Positions 16,111 to 24,759 are shown, counted from the stretch's first letter. The stretch: 40,150 nt of DNA from Catenulispora rubra (GCF_015356825.1 NZ_JAACYW010000079.1:1-40150); one strand, 5' to 3'. Notes: a model not told the origin generated them from the sequence alone. Numbers and translations: made by a program.

Positions 16111-17613
16111 ATGACACACAGTGCACTGCTGTCCGGTAGACCGCCCGCCCGTCACCGAATGCGAGCGCTAACATTCCTCGCGGCAGCGTTCCTGCTCGTG
16201 GTCGGCGTCGTGGCGACCGGGATGGCCAACGCCACCCCGGCCCGCGCGGCGACCACAGGCCCCTGCGACATCTACGCGTCCGGCGGCACCCCCTGCGTGG
16301 CCGCGCACAGCACCACCCGTGCGTTGTACGGCGCCTACAACGGCTCGCTGTACCAGGTGCGGCGCTCCTCGGACAACGCCACGACGAACATCGGCGTGCT
16401 GAACGCCGGAGGCTTCGCGAACGCCGCCGCGCAGGACTCCTTCTGCGCCAACACGACGTGCGTGATCACCGTCATCTACGACCAGTCCGGGCGGGGCAAC
16501 AACCTCACCCAGGCGCTCGGCGGCGGCGCGGCACCCGGCGCGGACAACCTGGCGGTCGCGAACGCCGACCCGGTCTCGCTGAGCGGGCACAAGGCGTACG
16601 GCGTCTACATCCCGGCCGGTACCGGCTATCGGGACGACTCGACCAACGGTATCGCCACCGGTGACAACCCCGAGGGCGAGTACGCGATCTTCGACGGCAC
16701 GCACTACAACGGCGGCTGCTGCTTCGACTACGGCAACGCCGAGACCAACAACAACGACGACGGCAACGGCACCATGGAAGCCATCTACTTCGGGAACATC
16801 CGGGTCTGGGGCTACGGCTCCGGAAACGGCCCGTGGATCATGGCCGACATGGAGAACGGCCTGTACTCCGGCCAGAACGCCGGCTTCAACGCCAACGACC
16901 CGAGCATCTCCGACCGGTTCACCACCGCGATCATCAAGGGCGGCGCGAACCAGTGGGCCATCCGCGGCGGCAACGCGCAGTCCGGAAGCCTGTCCACGTT
17001 CTACTCCGGCCCGCGGCCCAACGTCTCCGGCTACAACCCGATGCGTAAGCAGGGCGCCATCATCCTGGGCACCGGCGGCGACAACAGCCGGGGCTCGGAC
17101 GGCACCTTCTACGAAGGCGTGATGACCTCCGGCTACCCGTCGGACGCCACCGAGAACTCGGTCCAGGCCAACATCGTCGCGGCGGGATACTCCACCGGCG
17201 GCACCACTCCTCCGCCGAACGGCACGGCGTTGCACGCGGTCGGCGCGGGCCGGTGCCTGGACGTCCCGAACGCGACCACGACCGGCGGCACCCAGGTGCA
17301 GATCTACGACTGCAACGGCCAGAGCAACCAGAGCTTCACCCACACCTCGGGCGGCACGATCACCGTCACCGACTCCGGCACCACCGACTGCCTCGACGCC
17401 AACAACAAGGGCACGGCCAACGGCACCAAGGTGATCATCTGGCCCTGCAACGGGCAGACCAACCAGCAGTGGACGTTCAACTCGAACGGCACCATCACCG
17501 GGGTTCAGTCGGGACTCTGCCTCGACGTGAGCGGCGCCGGAACCGCCAACGGCACGCTGGTCCAGCTGTGGACCTGCAACGGCCAGAGCAACCAGCAATG
17601 GACCCTCAGCTGA
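16111..17613 (+). CDS. Secreted GH54 alpha-L-arabinofuranosidase with CBM13 (copy 1)
   Basis: Releases arabinose side chains from arabinoxylan or arabinan. The ATG at 16111 follows AAGGAG, and a signal peptide covers about residues 1-46. The GH54 domain (about 47-363) closely follows fungal AbfB: GPCDIYASGGTPC at the start, the vicinal pair Cys203-Cys204 in CCFDYGNAET, the nucleophile Glu248 in MADMEN and the acid/base Asp324 in GTGGDN. These match Cys176-177, Glu221 and Asp297 of the Aspergillus enzyme. Fungal members carry a CBM42, but here a ricin-type trefoil (about 373-500) takes its place. Two arabinose-type operators, one in the signal-peptide codons, suggest arabinose control. Confidence 0.95.
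   Translation: MTHSALLSGRPPARHRMRALTFLAAAFLLVVGVVATGMANATPARAATTGPCDIYASGGTPCVAAHSTTRALYGAYNGSLYQVRRSSDNATTNIGVLNAGGFANAAAQDSFCANTTCVITVIYDQSGRGNNLTQALGGGAAPGADNLAVANADPVSLSGHKAYGVYIPAGTGYRDDSTNGIATGDNPEGEYAIFDGTHYNGGCCFDYGNAETNNNDDGNGTMEAIYFGNIRVWGYGSGNGPWIMADMENGLYSGQNAGFNANDPSISDRFTTAIIKGGANQWAIRGGNAQSGSLSTFYSGPRPNVSGYNPMRKQGAIILGTGGDNSRGSDGTFYEGVMTSGYPSDATENSVQANIVAAGYSTGGTTPPPNGTALHAVGAGRCLDVPNATTTGGTQVQIYDCNGQSNQSFTHTSGGTITVTDSGTTDCLDANNKGTANGTKVIIWPCNGQTNQQWTFNSNGTITGVQSGLCLDVSGAGTANGTLVQLWTCNGQSNQQWTLS
16158..16175. promoter_or_regulatory. Second arabinose-type operator inside the GH54 signal peptide
   Basis: AATGCGAGCGCTAACATT differs from the perfect copy at 16015 by two bases and shares AGCGCTAACATTCC exactly. 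Its centre is 143 bp downstream. It forces the rare codons CTA and ACA into residues 20-21 of the signal peptide. Confidence 0.6.
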
Positions 17614-17630
17614 TCCGGACGATCCGGATC

Positions 17631-17665
17631 GGCTGGACCAGCTGGACCAGCTGGACCAGCCGACC
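17631..17665. repeat. 9-bp tandem repeat between convergent GH54 and GntR genes
   Basis: GGCTGGACC, AGCTGGACC, AGCTGGACC and a degenerate AGCCGACC follow head to tail between the stops at 17613 and 17675. CGGCTGG and CCAGCCG at the ends can pair, so the array can also form a hairpin and may act as terminator. Confidence 0.6.
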
Positions 17666-17674
17666 GCCGCGAGC

Positions 17675-18430
17675 TCAGCCGAACAAGCGACGCTGGATCT
17701 CGCGGCGGTAGTCCTCCAACGTGTTGTCGATGTGGACGGCGGCCGCCTGCGCCGCGGCGTCGGGGTCGCCGTCCCGGATCGCGTGGAAGATCGCGGTGTG
17801 CTCGGCGACGGCCTCCGGCGCGTGGCCGCCGACCGTGCCGTGCAGCCCGATGATGCTGGACTGCCGTTGCAGCCGGCGGGCCTCGCGGACCGAGGCGACC
17901 AGGAACGCGTTGTGCGACGCGGCGGCGACGCCGAGGTGGAAGTCGTCGTCGCCGCGGTCGAACAGCTCCGTCCGGCCGCTCACGTGGCCCTCCCGGCACA
18001 GGTCGGCCGCGGCCTCGATGGCGTGCAGATCGGCCGGGATGGCCCGGGTCGCGGCCAGCCGGGCGGCCTCGGTCTCCTGGATCCGGCGGAACTCGAAGAG
18101 CATGTAGACGTGGTCCAGGTCGGTCGGCAGGAAGAAGCCGCCCCAGCCGGCCGAGCCGAGCATCCCCTCGTCGTCGGAGACGTAGAGGCCGCGGCCCTTC
18201 TGCGCGCTGACCCGGCCGAGCGCGGAGAGGATCTTGACCGCCTCCCGGACCACGGTCCGGCTGGTGCCCAGCTGCGCCGCCAGCTCGTTCTCGGTCGGCA
18301 TCCGGTCCCCCGGCCGCAGGCCGGACTCGGCGATGAGCTCCAGGATCCGCTCGGCCGCGAGCTCATAACCCGGCCGGTAGGAACCGCTGCCCGGACCGCC
18401 GTCCGCGTCGTGCGAAGTCAGGCTCACCAT
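17675..18430 (-). CDS. GntR-family (FadR/FCD) regulator
   Basis: DNA-binding regulator with a GntR winged helix (AAERILELIAESGLRPGDRMPTENELAAQLGTSRTVVREAVKIL, about residues 20-65) and an FCD effector domain (EFRRIQETEAARLAA, DDDFHLGVAAASHN, AVAEHTAIFHAI, metal- and ligand-binding His positions). The start is uncertain: ATG 18430, 18442 and 18460 are in frame. The middle one has GAGG only 3 nt away, and I list the shortest. The gene is divergent from the beta-helix hydrolase, and the 225-bp spacer is full of dyads and direct repeats, so it probably controls that gene and itself. Ligands of FCD proteins are often sugar acids, but none can be assigned here. Confidence 0.87.
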   Translation of the reverse strand: MVSLTSHDADGGPGSGSYRPGYELAAERILELIAESGLRPGDRMPTENELAAQLGTSRTVVREAVKILSALGRVSAQKGRGLYVSDDEGMLGSAGWGGFFLPTDLDHVYMLFEFRRIQETEAARLAATRAIPADLHAIEAAADLCREGHVSGRTELFDRGDDDFHLGVAAASHNAFLVASVREARRLQRQSSIIGLHGTVGGHAPEAVAEHTAIFHAIRDGDPDAAAQAAAVHIDNTLEDYRREIQRRLFG

Positions 18431-18439
18431 GCCGGAGAA

Positions 18440-18482
18440 CATACACCTCGATCGAAACATCCACGCGATGTGTATGACTCAT
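18440..18482. promoter_or_regulatory. Nested inverted repeats before the GntR gene
   Basis: CATACAC (18440-18446) pairs with GTGTATG (18470-18476). Inside, ACATC (18457-18461) pairs with GATGT (18467-18471). TATGACTCATA (18473-18483) is a further near-perfect palindrome. Together they cover the GntR start region and suit an auto-operator. Confidence 0.45.
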
Positions 18483-18531
18483 AAAATCCGCCGGTCACTC
18501 ACCACCAGGTGAAGACGGCAGCGTTAAAGAA

Positions 18532-18620
18532 TCTTGACGATAAGCATGCTCATTCTCTTGACGAGGCAGGCTGTTAGGACTCTGATGAGGGTTCAAAGTC
18601 AGATACAGATCAAAGTCAGA
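18532..18620. repeat. Direct repeats in the leader of the beta-helix hydrolase gene
   Basis: TCTTGACGA occurs at 18532-18540 and 18556-18564 (24-bp period), each containing a -35-like TTGACG. TCAAAGTCAGA occurs at 18593-18603 and 18610-18620 (17-bp period). Perfect repeats this close suggest activator or repressor contacts or two start points. Confidence 0.5.
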
Positions 18621-18655
18621 CACATTTCTTCACGTTCTCACAGCGAGGAAGGACC

Positions 18656-21061
18656 ATGATCCCCACCATCCGCCGACGCGGCGGCTCCTCCCGTCCTGCG
18701 ATCCTGGCGGCCGCCGTCACACTCGCCACGGCCGCCTTCGGCATACCGGCCGTGTCCCACGCCGCCACCGCCGCCACCCTGTACGCCTCCCCCACCGGCA
18801 GCGGAACCGCCTGCTCGGCCGCCGCGCCGTGTTCGATCACCCAGGCGCAGTCCTCGGTGCGGTCGATGAACACGAACATGAGCGGCGACATCGTCGTGCA
18901 GCTCGCCGGCGGCACCTACCGGCTGTCGGCGCCGCTGGTCTTCAACGCCTCCGACTCCGGCACCAACGGGCACAACGTCATCTGGCAGGCGGCGTCCGGC
19001 GCGGCGCCGGTGCTGTCCGGCGGCCAGCAGGTGACCGGCTGGACGCTGCACGACTCCGGCGCGAACATCTGGTCGGCGCCGGTGTCCACCGGGACCGACT
19101 CCCGGCAGCTCTACGTGGACGGCGCGCTCGCACCGCGGGCCGCGATCCCGATCTCGCGCAGCGACGTCCAGATCACCGCGAACGGCATGACCATCGTGAA
19201 CTCGGCCCTGAACTACCTGGCCACGCTGCCGGAGCAGAACCGGATCGAGCTGGAGAGCCAGAACTCGTTCACCGACCGCTTCGCGCCGGTGTCGGGCATC
19301 AGCGGGACCACGATCACGATGCAGCAGCCGGCCTGGAACAACAACAACTGGGGATACGACACCCTGGCCAAGCCCTTCGCCGGCGGCCAGGTATACCTGG
19401 AGAACTCGTACTCGTTCCTGAAGAACGCCGGGCAGTGGTACCTCGACCCGCAGGCCGGCCAGCTGTACTACAAGGCCGCCGCCGGCCAGTCGCCCGGCAG
19501 CCACGACGTCGAGCTTCCGCGGCTGACCTCGCTGATCCAGATGAGCGGCAGCTACAGCACCCCGGTCTCGCACATCGCCTTCCAGGGCCTGGCCTTCGAG
19601 CACACCACCTGGCTCGGGCCGGGCAGCTCGATCGGCTACGCGGACCAGCAGACCGGCACGTTCCTGGCCAAGCAGTACAGCCAGCCGTCCGACTTCCTGA
19701 CCTCCTGCCAGTCCGGCTGCCAGCTGTTCGAGGCCACCCGGAACAGCTGGAACCAGGCGCCGGCGGCGGTCCAGGTCTCGGCCGCGGCGAACATCAGCTT
19801 CAGCGGCGACACGTTCACCCACCTCGGCCAGGTCGGGCTCGGCATCGGCAACGACGCGGACGCCGTGGCCTCCGGCGTGGGCCTCGGGGCCGCCTCGGTC
19901 ACCGTCGACCACAACACCTTCACCGACGACTCCGGCGCCGGGATCGTGGTCGGCGGCGTGGAGCCGGACGCGCATCACCCGTCGAACCCGGCGATGACCG
20001 TGCAGAACGTCACGATCACCAACAACCTGGTGACCGGCGTCGCCGAGGACTACAAGGACATGCCGGGCATCCTGTCGACGTACGCCACGCACACCGACAT
20101 CGAGCACAACGAGGTGTCGAACCTGGCCTACGACGGCATCGACGTCGGCTGGGGCTGGGGCATGAACGACCCCGGCGGCAGCCAGGACTACGTCAACCGC
20201 GGCACGTACAACTACCAGCCGATCTACACCACGCCGACGACGCTGAAGAACACCGTCGTCAGCTACAACAAGGTGCACGGGACCAAGAAGGTCTTCCACG
20301 ACGGCGGCAGCATCTACAACCTGTCCGCCAACCCCGGCGGCGTGATCGACGACAACTACATCTACGACAACCAGAACACCGTCGGGCTGTACCTGGACGA
20401 AGGCTCCCGCTACCTGACGCTGACGAACAACGTCGTGCAGGACACCGGGGTGTGGGCGTTCACCAACGCCAACTCGAACAACAACACGAACGACAGCACC
20501 TTCTCCTACAACTGGTACAACTCCGGCGCCACGAACGTCGCGACCGGCTCCCCGCACAACAACGTGCTGACCGGGAACACCCAGGTGAGCGGCAGCTGGC
20601 CGAGCGCGGCCCAGCAGGTCATCAACAACTCGGGGGTCTCCGGCGGTACCACTCCTCCCCCGCCGACCGGAGGCGCCCTGCACGCCGTCGGCGCGGGCAA
20701 GTGCCTGGACGTGCCGAACTCCAGCACCACCGGCGGCACCCAGCTGCAGATCTACGACTGCAACGGCCAGAGCAACCAGAGCTTCACCCACACCTCGGCC
20801 GGTGCGCTCACCGTCACCGACTCCGGCACCACCGACTGCCTGGACGCCAACAACAAGGGCACCACCAACGGCACCAAGGTCATCATCTGGACCTGCAACG
20901 GCCAGACCAACCAGCAGTGGACCCTCAACTCCAACGGCACCATCACCGGCGTCCAATCAGGACTCTGCCTTGACGTCAGCGGAGCCGGAACCGCCAACGG
21001 CACCCTGGTCCAGCTGTGGACCTGCAACGGCCAGAGCAACCAGCAATGGACCCTCAGCTGA
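18656..21061 (+). CDS. Secreted right-handed beta-helix hydrolase (GH141-like) with CBM13
   Basis: An 801-residue secreted enzyme. The ATG follows GGAAGGACC, and the signal peptide ends near residue 36 (VSHAA). The opening TLYASPTGSGTACS and SGDIVVQLAGGTYRL, and the long series of helix turns (VQNVTITNNLVTG, DIEHNEVSNLAYDGID, VIDDNYIYDNQNT) are typical of parallel beta-helix glycosidases. The overall pattern, with LSGGQQVTGW and LYVDGALAPRA, fits family GH141, which includes fucosidase and xylanase activity. A Pro-rich linker and a ricin-type trefoil (about 675-801) end the protein. Its last 57 bp are identical to those of the first GH54 gene. Activity is not fixed by the sequence. The divergent GntR gene probably regulates it. 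Confidence 0.78.
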   Translation: MIPTIRRRGGSSRPAILAAAVTLATAAFGIPAVSHAATAATLYASPTGSGTACSAAAPCSITQAQSSVRSMNTNMSGDIVVQLAGGTYRLSAPLVFNASDSGTNGHNVIWQAASGAAPVLSGGQQVTGWTLHDSGANIWSAPVSTGTDSRQLYVDGALAPRAAIPISRSDVQITANGMTIVNSALNYLATLPEQNRIELESQNSFTDRFAPVSGISGTTITMQQPAWNNNNWGYDTLAKPFAGGQVYLENSYSFLKNAGQWYLDPQAGQLYYKAAAGQSPGSHDVELPRLTSLIQMSGSYSTPVSHIAFQGLAFEHTTWLGPGSSIGYADQQTGTFLAKQYSQPSDFLTSCQSGCQLFEATRNSWNQAPAAVQVSAAANISFSGDTFTHLGQVGLGIGNDADAVASGVGLGAASVTVDHNTFTDDSGAGIVVGGVEPDAHHPSNPAMTVQNVTITNNLVTGVAEDYKDMPGILSTYATHTDIEHNEVSNLAYDGIDVGWGWGMNDPGGSQDYVNRGTYNYQPIYTTPTTLKNTVVSYNKVHGTKKVFHDGGSIYNLSANPGGVIDDNYIYDNQNTVGLYLDEGSRYLTLTNNVVQDTGVWAFTNANSNNNTNDSTFSYNWYNSGATNVATGSPHNNVLTGNTQVSGSWPSAAQQVINNSGVSGGTTPPPPTGGALHAVGAGKCLDVPNSSTTGGTQLQIYDCNGQSNQSFTHTSAGALTVTDSGTTDCLDANNKGTTNGTKVIIWTCNGQTNQQWTLNSNGTITGVQSGLCLDVSGAGTANGTLVQLWTCNGQSNQQWTLS

Positions 21062-21083
21062 GCCCGGATTCGGCGATGCCAGG

Positions 21084-21097
21084 TCGAATCGATTCGA
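21084..21097. promoter_or_regulatory. LacI-type operator TCGAATCGATTCGA
   Basis: Perfect 14-bp palindrome 27 nt before the second GH54 gene, containing the 12-bp core seen at 14167-14178. It sits in the 63-nt gap after the beta-helix gene, so this gene has its own control. Confidence 0.65.
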
Positions 21098-21124
21098 GAA
21101 CCGTCACATCTCGGAGGTGAAACA

Positions 21125-22606
21125 GTGTTCAGATCCATCCTCACAGGAGTCCGCAGACCCCTGCGCCCGGTGCTGATGCTCGCGTTCGCGGCCATCCTGG
21201 CCGTGGCCGGGATGCAGGTCGGGGCGACGACGGCGCGCGCCGCGAGCTCGCTGCCCTGCGACGTCTACGCCAGCGGCGGGACGCCCTGCGCCGCCGCGTA
21301 CAGCACCGTGCGCGCGCTCTACGGCTCGTACAACGGGCCGCTCTACCAGATCCAGCGCTCGTCGGACGGCAGCCACCTGGACGTCGGCCTGCTCGCCGCC
21401 GGCGACTACGCCAACGGCGCCGCGCAGGTCTCGTTCTGCGCCAACACCAGCTGCACCATCACCAAGCTCTACGACCAGACCTCGCACCACAACGACATGC
21501 CGATCTCCTCGGGCGGGTTCTGGCACGGCCCGGGCCCGAACGGTTCGGACGTCGGCGCGGACGCGATGGCCCTGCCGGAGACCGTGAACGGCCACCAGGT
21601 GTTCGGCGTCAAGGTCCATCCCGGCGTCGGCTACCGCATCGACAACACCAATGGCGTGCCCACCGGTTCGCAGCCGGAGGGGGTGTACATGGTCACCTCC
21701 TCCAACTACTACAACTCGCAGTGCTGCTTCGACTTCGGCAGCGCCGAGACCGACCACAGCGACGACGGCAACGCGACGATGAACGCCATCGAGTGGGGCA
21801 ACGCGTGCTGGTTCGGCGGCTGCACCGGGCCGGGGCCGTGGGTGGAGGCCGACCTGGAGAACGGCATGTACAGCACCAACACCGGCCCGAACACGGCGAA
21901 CAACCCCGGTGTGAACCATCCGTTCGTGACCGCCCTGGAGAAGAACAACGGGACGTCGAACTTCACGCTGAAGAACGGTGACTCGACGACCGGCGGCCTG
22001 ACGACGACGTATTCGGGGCCGTTGCCCAACAACTATTCGCCGATGAAGGTCCAGCCCGACGTCGAGCTGGGCACCGGCGGCGACAACAGCAACGGCGGCC
22101 AGGGCGAGTTCTTCGAGGGCGCCGTCACCACCGGCTTCCCGTCGGACGCGACCGAGAACGCGGTGCAGGCGACCATCACCAGTGCCGGCTACTCGGCGCC
22201 GGCCCCGCCGCCCGGCGGCGCGCTGCACGCGGTCGGCGCGGGCAAGTGCCTGGACGTGCCGAACGCGAGCACGACCGGTGGCACGCAGCTACAGATCTAT
22301 TCGTGCAACGGCCAGAGCAACCAGACGTTCGCCCACACCTCGGGCGGTGCGCTCACGGTCACCGACTCGGGCACCACCGACTGCCTCGATGCCAACAACA
22401 AGGGCACCACCAACGGCACCAAGGTCATCATCTGGACGTGCAACGGCCAGACCAATCAGCAGTGGAACCTGAACTCCAACGGCACCATCACCGGGGTTCA
22501 GTCAGGGCTCTGCCTGGACGTCGGCGGCGCTTCGACCGCCAACGGCGCCCTGGTCCAACTCTGGGCCTGCAACGGCCAGAGCAACCAGCAATGGACGCTC
22601 GGCTGA
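21125..22606 (+). CDS. Secreted GH54 alpha-L-arabinofuranosidase-like enzyme with CBM13 (copy 2)
   Basis: Diverged paralogue of the first GH54 gene. The GTG start has GGAGG 7 nt upstream, and the signal peptide ends near residue 40. The catalytic domain (about 41-347) keeps LPCDVYASGGTPC, the vicinal cysteines Cys200-Cys201 in QCCFDFGSAET, Glu245 in EADLEN and Asp320 in GTGGDN, so it should be active. Loops differ from copy 1 (GGFWHGPGPNGSD, CWFGGCTGPGP), with two extra cysteines, suggesting another substrate. A short Pro-rich linker leads to a ricin-type trefoil (about 365-493). It carries a CGAATCGATTCG operator rather than the arabinose-type operator of copy 1, so the paralogues look differently regulated. 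Confidence 0.92.
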   Translation: MFRSILTGVRRPLRPVLMLAFAAILAVAGMQVGATTARAASSLPCDVYASGGTPCAAAYSTVRALYGSYNGPLYQIQRSSDGSHLDVGLLAAGDYANGAAQVSFCANTSCTITKLYDQTSHHNDMPISSGGFWHGPGPNGSDVGADAMALPETVNGHQVFGVKVHPGVGYRIDNTNGVPTGSQPEGVYMVTSSNYYNSQCCFDFGSAETDHSDDGNATMNAIEWGNACWFGGCTGPGPWVEADLENGMYSTNTGPNTANNPGVNHPFVTALEKNNGTSNFTLKNGDSTTGGLTTTYSGPLPNNYSPMKVQPDVELGTGGDNSNGGQGEFFEGAVTTGFPSDATENAVQATITSAGYSAPAPPPGGALHAVGAGKCLDVPNASTTGGTQLQIYSCNGQSNQTFAHTSGGALTVTDSGTTDCLDANNKGTTNGTKVIIWTCNGQTNQQWNLNSNGTITGVQSGLCLDVGGASTANGALVQLWACNGQSNQQWTLG

Positions 22607-22623
22607 CCTTCTCCCACATACCG

Positions 22624-22654
22624 CCGGGGCGGCGCTGAGGGAACGCCGCCCCGG
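22624..22654 (+). terminator. GC-rich stem between GH54 copy 2 and GH29
   Basis: An 11-bp perfect stem (22624-22634 with 22644-22654) with a 9-nt loop, starting 17 nt after the GH54 stop and ending just before the fucosidase ribosome site. It could terminate or weaken read-through into GH29. Confidence 0.6.
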
Positions 22655-22672
22655 CCCCTCGAAGGGACCCCC

Positions 22673-24670
22673 ATGTCCTCCTCGTCTTCCTCCCGCTTCC
22701 CCGTCAGCCGTCGCACTCTCCTCACCGCCGGAAGCGCCGGCGCGGCCGCCGCCTTCGGCCTGCTGCGCTTCGCACCCTCGGCCTCGGCGACCACCGGCCC
22801 GCAGAGCTACACGGCGTCGTGGTCCTCCGTGGATCAGCACCCGCCGACGCCGGAGTGGTTCCAGGACGCCAAGTTCGGGATCTACTACCACTGGGGCGTG
22901 TTCTCCGTCCCGGCTTTCAGCAGCGAGTGGTATCCGCGCAACATGTACAACGCGGGCTCGATCGAGAACCAGCACCACATCGCCACCTACGGGGACCCGT
23001 CGGTGTGGCCGTACCACAACTTCATCCTCGGGGCGAACGACAAGGCGGGGAACTACACGAAGTTCGCGCCCAAGCTGACCTCGGCCGGCGGTAACTGGGA
23101 TCCGAACGCCTGGGCCCAGCTGTTCAAGGCCGCCGGCGCCAAGTTCGCCGGTCCCGTGGCCGAGCACCACGACGGCTACTCGATGTGGAACAGCCAGGCC
23201 AACGAGTGGAACTCGGTGAAGACCGGCCCGAACCTGGACCTGGTGAGCCTGCACGCGCAGGCGATCCGCGGGCAGGGGCTGAAGTTCATGACGTCCCTGC
23301 ACCACGCGTACCACTTCCTCGGCTACTACCAGTACGTTCCGCAGCAGTCGACCGCGACGCTGCAGAAGCTGTACGGGCAGATGGGCTCCACGGCCGAGAA
23401 CCAGTTGTGGTTCAGCAAGCTGGTCGAGGTGATCAACGGCTACCAGCCGGACATGATCTGGCAGGACTTCGACCTGAACAACGTCCAGGAGTCCGAGCGC
23501 CTGGCGTTCCTGGCGTACTACTACAACCAGGCCGTGTCCTGGAACAAGGACGTCGTGGCCACCTACAAGGACGGCTTCGACACCTCCGGCGAGGTCTTCG
23601 ACTTCGAGCGCGGCGGCCCCGGCGGCCTGCTCACCCCGTACTGGCTCACCGACGACTCGATCTCGTCCTCCAGCTGGTGCTACACCGTCGGCATCGGGTA
23701 CTACACGACGCAGGCGCTGCTGCACGCGCTGATCGACCGGGTCGCCAAGGGCGGCAACATGCTGCTGAACATCGCCCCGATAGCCGACGGCACGATCCCC
23801 TCCGGCCAGCAGACCATCCTGCTCGGCATGGGCGACTGGCTCGGCCGCTTCGGCGAGGCGGTCTACGCGACTCGCGCGTGGAGCTCGTACGGCGAGGGGC
23901 CCACGGCGATGGGCGGCGGATCGTTCTCCGGGCCGAAGGCGGGGACCCCGCAGGACGTCCGCTTCACCCGGAGCAAGGACAACACGGTCCTGTATGCCAC
24001 GGCCTTGGGCTGGCAGGGCGGCACGATGACCGTGAACACGCTGAACTCCAACCAGATCAATCTCAGCACCCTGACCTCCGCGCAGCTGCTGAACAACGCG
24101 GCGGGGACGTACGTCAACCTGCCATCGCCGGTTCAGGACGCCAGCGGCCTGCACTTCACGATGCCCTCGTCCAACGCGCCCTTCAACGCCCTGGCCTACA
24201 CGGTCAAGCTGACGTTCTCCGGCCAGATCCCCACGCTGGGCGCAGGCAGCCTCCCGACCGGCTGGGCGAAGATCGTCAACGCCACCACCGGCCTCGTCCT
24301 GGACAGCGGCGGCGGCGTGGCCTCCGGCTCGAACCTGAAGCAGTGGACCTACGACGGCAGCACGAACCTCCAGTGGCAGCTGGTGCCGCTCGGCGGCGGC
24401 TACTACCGGATCGTCAACAACACCAACGGCATGGTCGCCGACAGCTGGGGCAACACCGCCAACGGCGCCCCGGCCCGCCAGGCCACCTGGAACGGCGGCA
24501 ACAACCAGCAGTGGAGCCTGACCGGCGCCGGCAACGGCCGCTACCACATCATCAACCGCGGCACCGGCACCGCACTCGACGGCGCGGGGAGCACGACGGC
24601 GGGGTCGACGACGGTCATGTGGAGCCCGAATTCGAGCACGAACAACGAGTGGACGATCGTCGCGGTGTGA
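22673..24670 (+). CDS. Secreted GH29 alpha-L-fucosidase with CBM13
   Basis: Retaining alpha-fucosidase acting outside the cell. The leader has a twin-arginine motif (SRRTLLTAG, residues 12-20) and an Ala-rich hydrophobic stretch, so Tat export is likely, unlike the Sec-type leaders of its neighbours. The catalytic domain (about 50-400) has WFQDAKFGIYYHWGVFSVPAF, SEWYPRNMY, AEHHDGYSMW and MIWQDFD with the probable nucleophile Asp265. GNMLLNIAPIADGTIP is the usual GH29 end. A beta-sandwich and a ricin-type trefoil (about 530-665) of another subtype than the neighbours' follow. The acid/base is not obvious, as is normal in this family. A second, cytoplasmic GH29 lies at 32441-33886. Confidence 0.93.
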   Translation: MSSSSSSRFPVSRRTLLTAGSAGAAAAFGLLRFAPSASATTGPQSYTASWSSVDQHPPTPEWFQDAKFGIYYHWGVFSVPAFSSEWYPRNMYNAGSIENQHHIATYGDPSVWPYHNFILGANDKAGNYTKFAPKLTSAGGNWDPNAWAQLFKAAGAKFAGPVAEHHDGYSMWNSQANEWNSVKTGPNLDLVSLHAQAIRGQGLKFMTSLHHAYHFLGYYQYVPQQSTATLQKLYGQMGSTAENQLWFSKLVEVINGYQPDMIWQDFDLNNVQESERLAFLAYYYNQAVSWNKDVVATYKDGFDTSGEVFDFERGGPGGLLTPYWLTDDSISSSSWCYTVGIGYYTTQALLHALIDRVAKGGNMLLNIAPIADGTIPSGQQTILLGMGDWLGRFGEAVYATRAWSSYGEGPTAMGGGSFSGPKAGTPQDVRFTRSKDNTVLYATALGWQGGTMTVNTLNSNQINLSTLTSAQLLNNAAGTYVNLPSPVQDASGLHFTMPSSNAPFNALAYTVKLTFSGQIPTLGAGSLPTGWAKIVNATTGLVLDSGGGVASGSNLKQWTYDGSTNLQWQLVPLGGGYYRIVNNTNGMVADSWGNTANGAPARQATWNGGNNQQWSLTGAGNGRYHIINRGTGTALDGAGSTTAGSTTVMWSPNSSTNNEWTIVAV

Positions 24671-24696
24671 TCGCGGGAGCAGCGCGACTGCAGTTT

Positions 24697-24759
24697 GCGC
24701 TGGCGGCCGGCGGTATCGGTGTGCACGCCCGCGCACCGGTGCGGCCAGGCTGCCAGCGC
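24697..24759. terminator. Inverted repeat between convergent GH29 and GH36 genes
   Basis: Arms GCGCTGGC (24697-24704) and GCCAGCGC (24752-24759) flank a GC-rich segment that can fold further. It is the only strong dyad in the 254-bp convergent gap. The rest of the gap is A/C-rich with nothing recognised. Confidence 0.45.
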
